In this document: piece after piece, positions 59,789 through 64,000 of the stretch
How positions within the stretch are numbered: the first letter of the stretch is position 1
Layout: every line of letters begins with the position of its first letter
The notes under the pieces: generated by a model
Told to the model about the DNA's origin: nothing
Databases searched by the model: none
What the model saw: only the letters and a program-made list of their open reading frames with translations
Assembly (NCBI RefSeq): GCF_034702125.1
Contig: NC_085878.1
Location: 19,205,057 to 19,269,056 of the forward strand
Source of the DNA: Engraulis encrasicolus
Taxonomy: Eukaryota; Chordata; Actinopteri; Clupeiformes; Engraulidae
Reading direction: 5' to 3'
Length of the DNA: 64,000 nucleotides
Translations under genes and position numbers: made by a program

Positions 59789-60104
59789 GAAAGCGAAGTG
59801 AAAGAAAGCCCATTGGGAATTCCAACTCCCATTGTCATTGTGACACAGCACACAAGTGAACACTGCACATTGCACACAACGAAATTGCATTTATGCCTCC
59901 CCGTGCAAGGGGGCAGCCCTCAGTGGCGCCCCATGGGGAGCAGTGCGGTGGGACGGTACCATGCTCAGGGTACCTCAGTCATGGAGGAGGATGGGGGAGA
60001 GCACTGGTTGATTACTCCCCCCACCAACCTGGCGGGTCGGGAGTCGAACCGGCAACCTCTGGGATGCAAGTCTGACGCCTTAACCGCTCACCCATGACTG
60101 CCCA
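59789..60104 (-). mobile_element. tRNA-derived SINE, minus strand, copy B only
   Basis: On the minus strand it starts with a tRNA-like head: A-box-like GGGTGAGCGGTTAAGG, then a B box GGTTCGACTCC (complement at about 60,032-60,042). A conserved body (CCATCCTCCTCCATGACTGAGG) and a 3' part with CAATTTCGTTGTGTG follow. TATTCT flanks both sides (59,783-59,788 and 60,105-60,110). Copy A has the empty site with a single CTATTCTCTCC at about 35,764. A third SINE family in this window. Confidence 0.87.
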
Positions 60105-60309
60105 TATTCTCTCCATAGCTTTGAATAATACTTAATATAATTCCTTGTAATATACTGTATAGAAATTCATTCCAGTTACTTTTTCCAACATTTAACTGCT
60201 GATTTGTTGTTTACGTACGTTCATTTCAGAGAGCAATCACACAATAAGCTTAAGTCATTAAATGTGCTGAATTCTCCAGGAAATGTATCGAGGTGGTGGT
60301 GATGGGGGT

Positions 60310-60340
60310 GGTGTTCTAAAACTTTTGACCTGTAGTGTAA
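60310..60340. mobile_element. Right end of the Tc1-like MITE, copy B (left end lost)
   Basis: GGTGTTCTAAAACTTTTGACCTGTAGTG matches the right end of the copy A element at 35,973-36,001. The matching left terminus was removed by the replacement at 59,067-59,651. Confidence 0.75.
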
Positions 60341-61618
60341 TTATTTACAGTAATAGCAATAGTTGACAATAGTTTTATGTAATTTAGGCGTGATGTTCCA
60401 CGCAGGAGATCTCTTCATGTGAAGTTAAGACAATCTTCACCACTGTCTCCAGCTAAGCAGCATCATGCTCCGTCTAGTGATTCAGTGATGTTTTTGACCC
60501 ACTGTGTTGAAGCAAAAGGCCTATCCTCAGTTACCCACAATGCAGTGCGTCTACTCTACCCCGGCACAGCAAGCGAGCTCTTTGAGCTGCCACGGCTGTC
60601 GCAGCCTAACCAGAAGGGCTAATTTTAAACCCATTTGAAGCCAAGCAGTGCAGCAGCCCTGGGAGGTGCTGGGTAGACGAGTCAGGCAGAGAGAGAAACC
60701 ACTTTTCTTTTGACAAACGTTTGCAGCCCCTAGCTTACAGATTCTGTTTTAGACAGGCGTGCCCCCAGCATAACACAACTCCTGCTTAGCATGCATACAG
60801 TGACGTCTCGTCAAACTCGGGCAAGCTGACACTATAGACAAGCCTGTCTCCAGCAGCCCAAAGTCTTGTGAGGTCACTGCAGATTCTCACATATCAGGCA
60901 GATCTGCTGCTCATCATCCTCACAAAACACAAGATGAGGGAAATTTGTAATACCCTAACATATGTTATTACATTGTGTACGACCTGAGTAGTGAAACGTG
61001 TTGTGTCACATGAGTAGTTGTATGTCATGGGCAAATTCATACGGGCTGATGATGTGTAAGATACAATGTGTAGTGACGCATAATGGTTTCTGTATGAAGA
61101 TCATAGCATCTATGCATGTGCGATGTCCACTTGTAGTATTTTGTGGCATCATTTTCTAAAGTCTGTCATTATCTACAGTCTCTGTCCTTCAAATCCCTCC
61201 AAAAACCTTACAACCACAGAACTACTACACCCAAAAAGTATTTGTTTATAAAAGTTGTTGGGCCCAATGCTTCCTTAGTTTGTTCAGGCTCTTCTGGCAT
61301 ACCCGTTTTAATGAAGCCAATTAATGGTAGCATATTTGTTGCAGAGTTTCTGCTTTTTGTTGTTTTATAGGGTCCTTTAAACCTGATTTCAGCACATTTG
61401 ACTTCGTTATAAGCAAACAACGCATACCATAGACTTTAATTTCCCCCCATTAAGCCTGAAAACTTTTCTTGATGTGATTAACATCCACTCAGCTTTGCTG
61501 TCAAAAGCGGGAAAATTTGCTGAACCCTCTAAAAAGCTGCACAAAACAGTGCTAAATATGATTGCCCCTCCCTGCCCTGTGTGGTACGCAGATCATTATT
61601 CAAACATGTGCACCCCCT

Positions 61619-61638
61619 CAGAGAGAGAGAGAGAGAGG

Positions 61639-61678
<40 letters not shown>
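61619..61678. repeat. (GA)n array, copy B
   Basis: GA units with one GGGG interruption. Counterpart of 37,270-37,306. Confidence 0.95.
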
Positions 61679-61680
<2 letters not shown>

Positions 61681-61878
61681 AGGGCCGCGTAATGTAATCC
61701 CTTTGAGGTGGGCTACTGTATGGCCATCCCCAGATGAATATTCATAAATAGTCTCTGCATCTGTCATGCCCCCGATCCTCCTCCATCCCCAAAACACATC
61801 CGCTCCTCTTGTCTGAATGCCCTTCACTTAACTTATGCCTCCGAGTGTCTCAAACGGTGGAGGGAAAGCAGCTGCTTT

Positions 61879-62035
61879 TTAAAAAAAATATATATTTTTA
61901 AGGGCTTTTTGTGCCTTTATTGACAGGATAGTATGAGATGCTGACACTGAAATGAGTGGGTGAGACTCGAACCGTCCGGACTCGAACCGGGGTCCCCATG
62001 GGGCGGGCATGCAAGCCCAAATGTGGGGGGCCCCC
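61879..62035 (-). mobile_element. tRNA-derived SINE (family 2), minus strand, copy B only
   Basis: The reverse complement has a CATGGGGACCCCGGTTCGAG head with B box GGTTCGAGTC, an abbreviated body, TCATTTCAGTGTCAGC, ATCCTGTCAATAAAGGCACAAAAAGCCC and an A/T-rich tail. It is flanked by a 16-bp target duplication with one mismatch, GGAAAGCAGCTGCTTT (61,863-61,878) and GGAAAGCATCTGCTTT (62,036-62,051). Copy A has one uninterrupted GGGAAAGCAGCTGCTTTACG near 37,497. Confidence 0.9.
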
Positions 62036-62051
62036 GGAAAGCATCTGCTTT

Positions 62052-63966
62052 AAGGAAAGTGAAAATGTTGATGACCAGATTTTCACGACACCGATCCATC
62101 CAGGGCCCGTTGCATCTTCTAGTAAGGCGTTGATTTGGGAGCCCCTTCACACTCTCCCAGCACAGGTCTTAATGCGGCATTGGGAGGGCTTAACACATGT
62201 CGGGGCTACTAAAACCTTGGAAGAAATAGAAAAATGCATTATTCTAAAGCGCGGCCAGAGAGGTGTAACGTCGTAGCAATGCGGGGGCTGAAATAGACCT
62301 CGCAGGGGAGTCGCAGGGGCAGATGGGGCTGGTATCCTTGGCAATCTCATTCTAGAATTCACAGACAGGGCTTATTATTTCATAGATGACAAATGACTGT
62401 TTGGGGAGCTATCTAGCGGATTTAATAAGCAGTTTTGATTTATGGTGCATTCAACAGTGAGGGCTAAGGCCTAAAAATATGTCCAAACAACCCTGCATGC
62501 AGCCCTAACTTCACCCCCACGCACATGTCACGCTGACAAGGGCAAAGGAAATGGGCAGGAATGAATGGCGGAGACAGAATGTGCAGCAGGGTTTGAGAGA
62601 GTTGGAAGCTCAACAATACCCAACTTCCTTCTTTCTTGGTCTGCCTCTGTGTGATCTTCACGTGCAATTTCAGTTCAAACCGAAGGAGCAATTTACATAA
62701 GCAAGTTATGTCTTTTTACACGACTATCTATATCTTTGAATTCCCCTTACGCACTGTAACCGGACAGAAAATACATTGAGAAAATCAAGTTAAGTGGTAA
62801 GGTTTGTGGATTGTAGTGTACAGTAAATAGGTCATGAAATAGCTGTTGGACACATCTGACGGTGGTGATTTATTTCTGCAGGCGAGCTTCTCCTTCTCAC
62901 GGTGCCATCACCGTGTTGCTTGGAACAATGGGAGCGAATGGGCCCCATCCATCTTGCTCCTTAAATGGCTTTGCGGGACAAATTGCTCCTTCAGTAAAAT
63001 GGCTGTAGAACAGCAGAGAAACACAGCAATGCCTCTCTCTCTCTCTCATCCCATTCACATCTTTAAAGGCTTTATCCTGAGATCAATCTGATACAACGGG
63101 ATTGCACAACAGGAGACCATGTTGAGGAAAACTGCTTTTTTATTATTATGAGAAATGTTCAAAAACAATATTGAACCATTAATTACTTAATAATGAAATT
63201 ATTGGATTGGGGATATTAGGGACAGTAGTCTTTTGTTAATATCCGGATACATTGTGTCAAACATAAAATACAGTAAAACGATTGAAAATGACAAAGGGGA
63301 TGATGTTCAAACAAGGAAAAACCAACAAGACCCACGTTACATTGGTCACCAAGGAAAAGAAAAGGTAGGCACAATAGAACAATCAAACTTCCAAAGGTAA
63401 TGTCATTTAAAAAAATAAAAAATAAAAAACCCACAATTTCGAGGAGCAGGCTCATTTTTATGGATGGCCCTTGCTAGAAGTGGGGGAGGAAGGGAAGTCC
63501 GTGCAAGTTTAAGTGTGGTGCGGCTGCATTTCCTTGCATGGCCGGGACTTACGGTTACCAAGGCTCAACTGGCTAAAGTCCTGCTCTAAGCCTTCGCCCC
63601 CAGTGCAGCAATTCGCATAGTAAATTCAAAGTAAATAACTGGATTAAGCAAGGGGATGGGAGCTATCGCCAGCACTCACTCATTCTCTGCAGAGACTTGG
63701 GAGCTCAACTTTCTTTTATGGCTGTGTCTGCACCCCAACTATCTCTTCCCAAGCCTCCTGCTCAATTTACCTTTCCTCCATAGCTAATACCGTCTTCCCT
63801 CCGCCGACACATTCCTCCAAATGAATAATTATGGGCCGAGCTGAGCAGTGCTCTGCCGAGTGTGAAGGCACCCGGCGAGGAGAAGTGAGACGACCGGGTC
63901 CCTGATGAGGTGGAGCTGAGGAGGGCCACGCTACAGTTCACTCCTCACCATGCCACCCACAAAAAG
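62052..63966. other. Single-copy sequence shared with copy A, no gene recognised
   Basis: Counterpart of 38,225-38,948 and 39,316-40,781, minus the blocks found only in copy A. Short frames such as 62,147-62,362 are conserved only as expected from recent duplication. Confidence 0.45.
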
Positions 63967-63968
63967 AG

Positions 63969-64000
<32 letters not shown>
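63967..64000. repeat. (GA)n array at window end, copy B
   Basis: Start of the GA array corresponding to 40,782-40,871, cut by the end of the window. Confidence 0.9.

Overview
This window looks like intergenic or intronic DNA from a ray-finned fish (teleost). The evidence is the very high density of long (CA/TG)n, (GA/CT)n and (GGCA)n microsatellites, several tRNA-derived SINEs of teleost type, many hAT-, Tc1-, piggyBac- and Harbinger-like inverted-repeat elements, and one APE-type LINE. I find no host protein-coding gene, no genuine tRNA or rRNA gene and no CRISPR array. Most long open frames are microsatellite translations (Thr-His, Cys-Val, Arg-Glu, Ala-Cys-Leu-Pro runs). I cannot name the species.

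Layout. 1-2,302: microsatellites and one SINE. 2,303-8,300: a three-level nest. A palindromic MITE is split by a hAT-type element (2,361-8,258, 14-bp perfect TIRs, 8-bp target duplication with 7 of 8 matching). That element in turn holds a broken, minus-strand CR1/L2-like LINE (about 3,131-7,640). The LINE's N-terminal frame carries a 2A-like ribosome-skipping motif (7,184-7,210). 8,301-18,238: long CA arrays, a SINE, inverted-repeat elements, a GAGGTGGAGGCT minisatellite and a quieter unique stretch (14,574-17,589).

18,239 to about 40,797 (copy A) and 48,938-64,000 (copy B, running off the window) are the same sequence in direct orientation. They differ by about 1-4% in the two stretches I compared by eye, and by many large indels. 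Copy A alone has a 1.2-kb hAT (20,946-22,162), a 4.5-kb block (23,182-27,700) containing a solo LTR inside a hAT MITE plus two SINEs, a palindromic MITE (33,304-33,575), a 687-bp block (37,538-38,224) and a TTAA-flanked MITE (38,953-39,311). Copy B alone has a hAT (58,043-58,516) and two SINEs (59,789-60,104 and 61,879-62,035). Each of these has a recognisable empty site in the other copy. Between the copies lie about 6.5 kb of unrelated sequence, a 100-N assembly gap (47,432-47,531) and 1.4 kb with a 112-bp tandem duplication. Either this is a real segmental duplication or two divergent haplotypes were joined across the gap.

The main points of interest are the 2A-bearing LINE, the two nests whose insertion order can be read from their target duplications, and the record of insertions and deletions that separates the two 15-22-kb copies.
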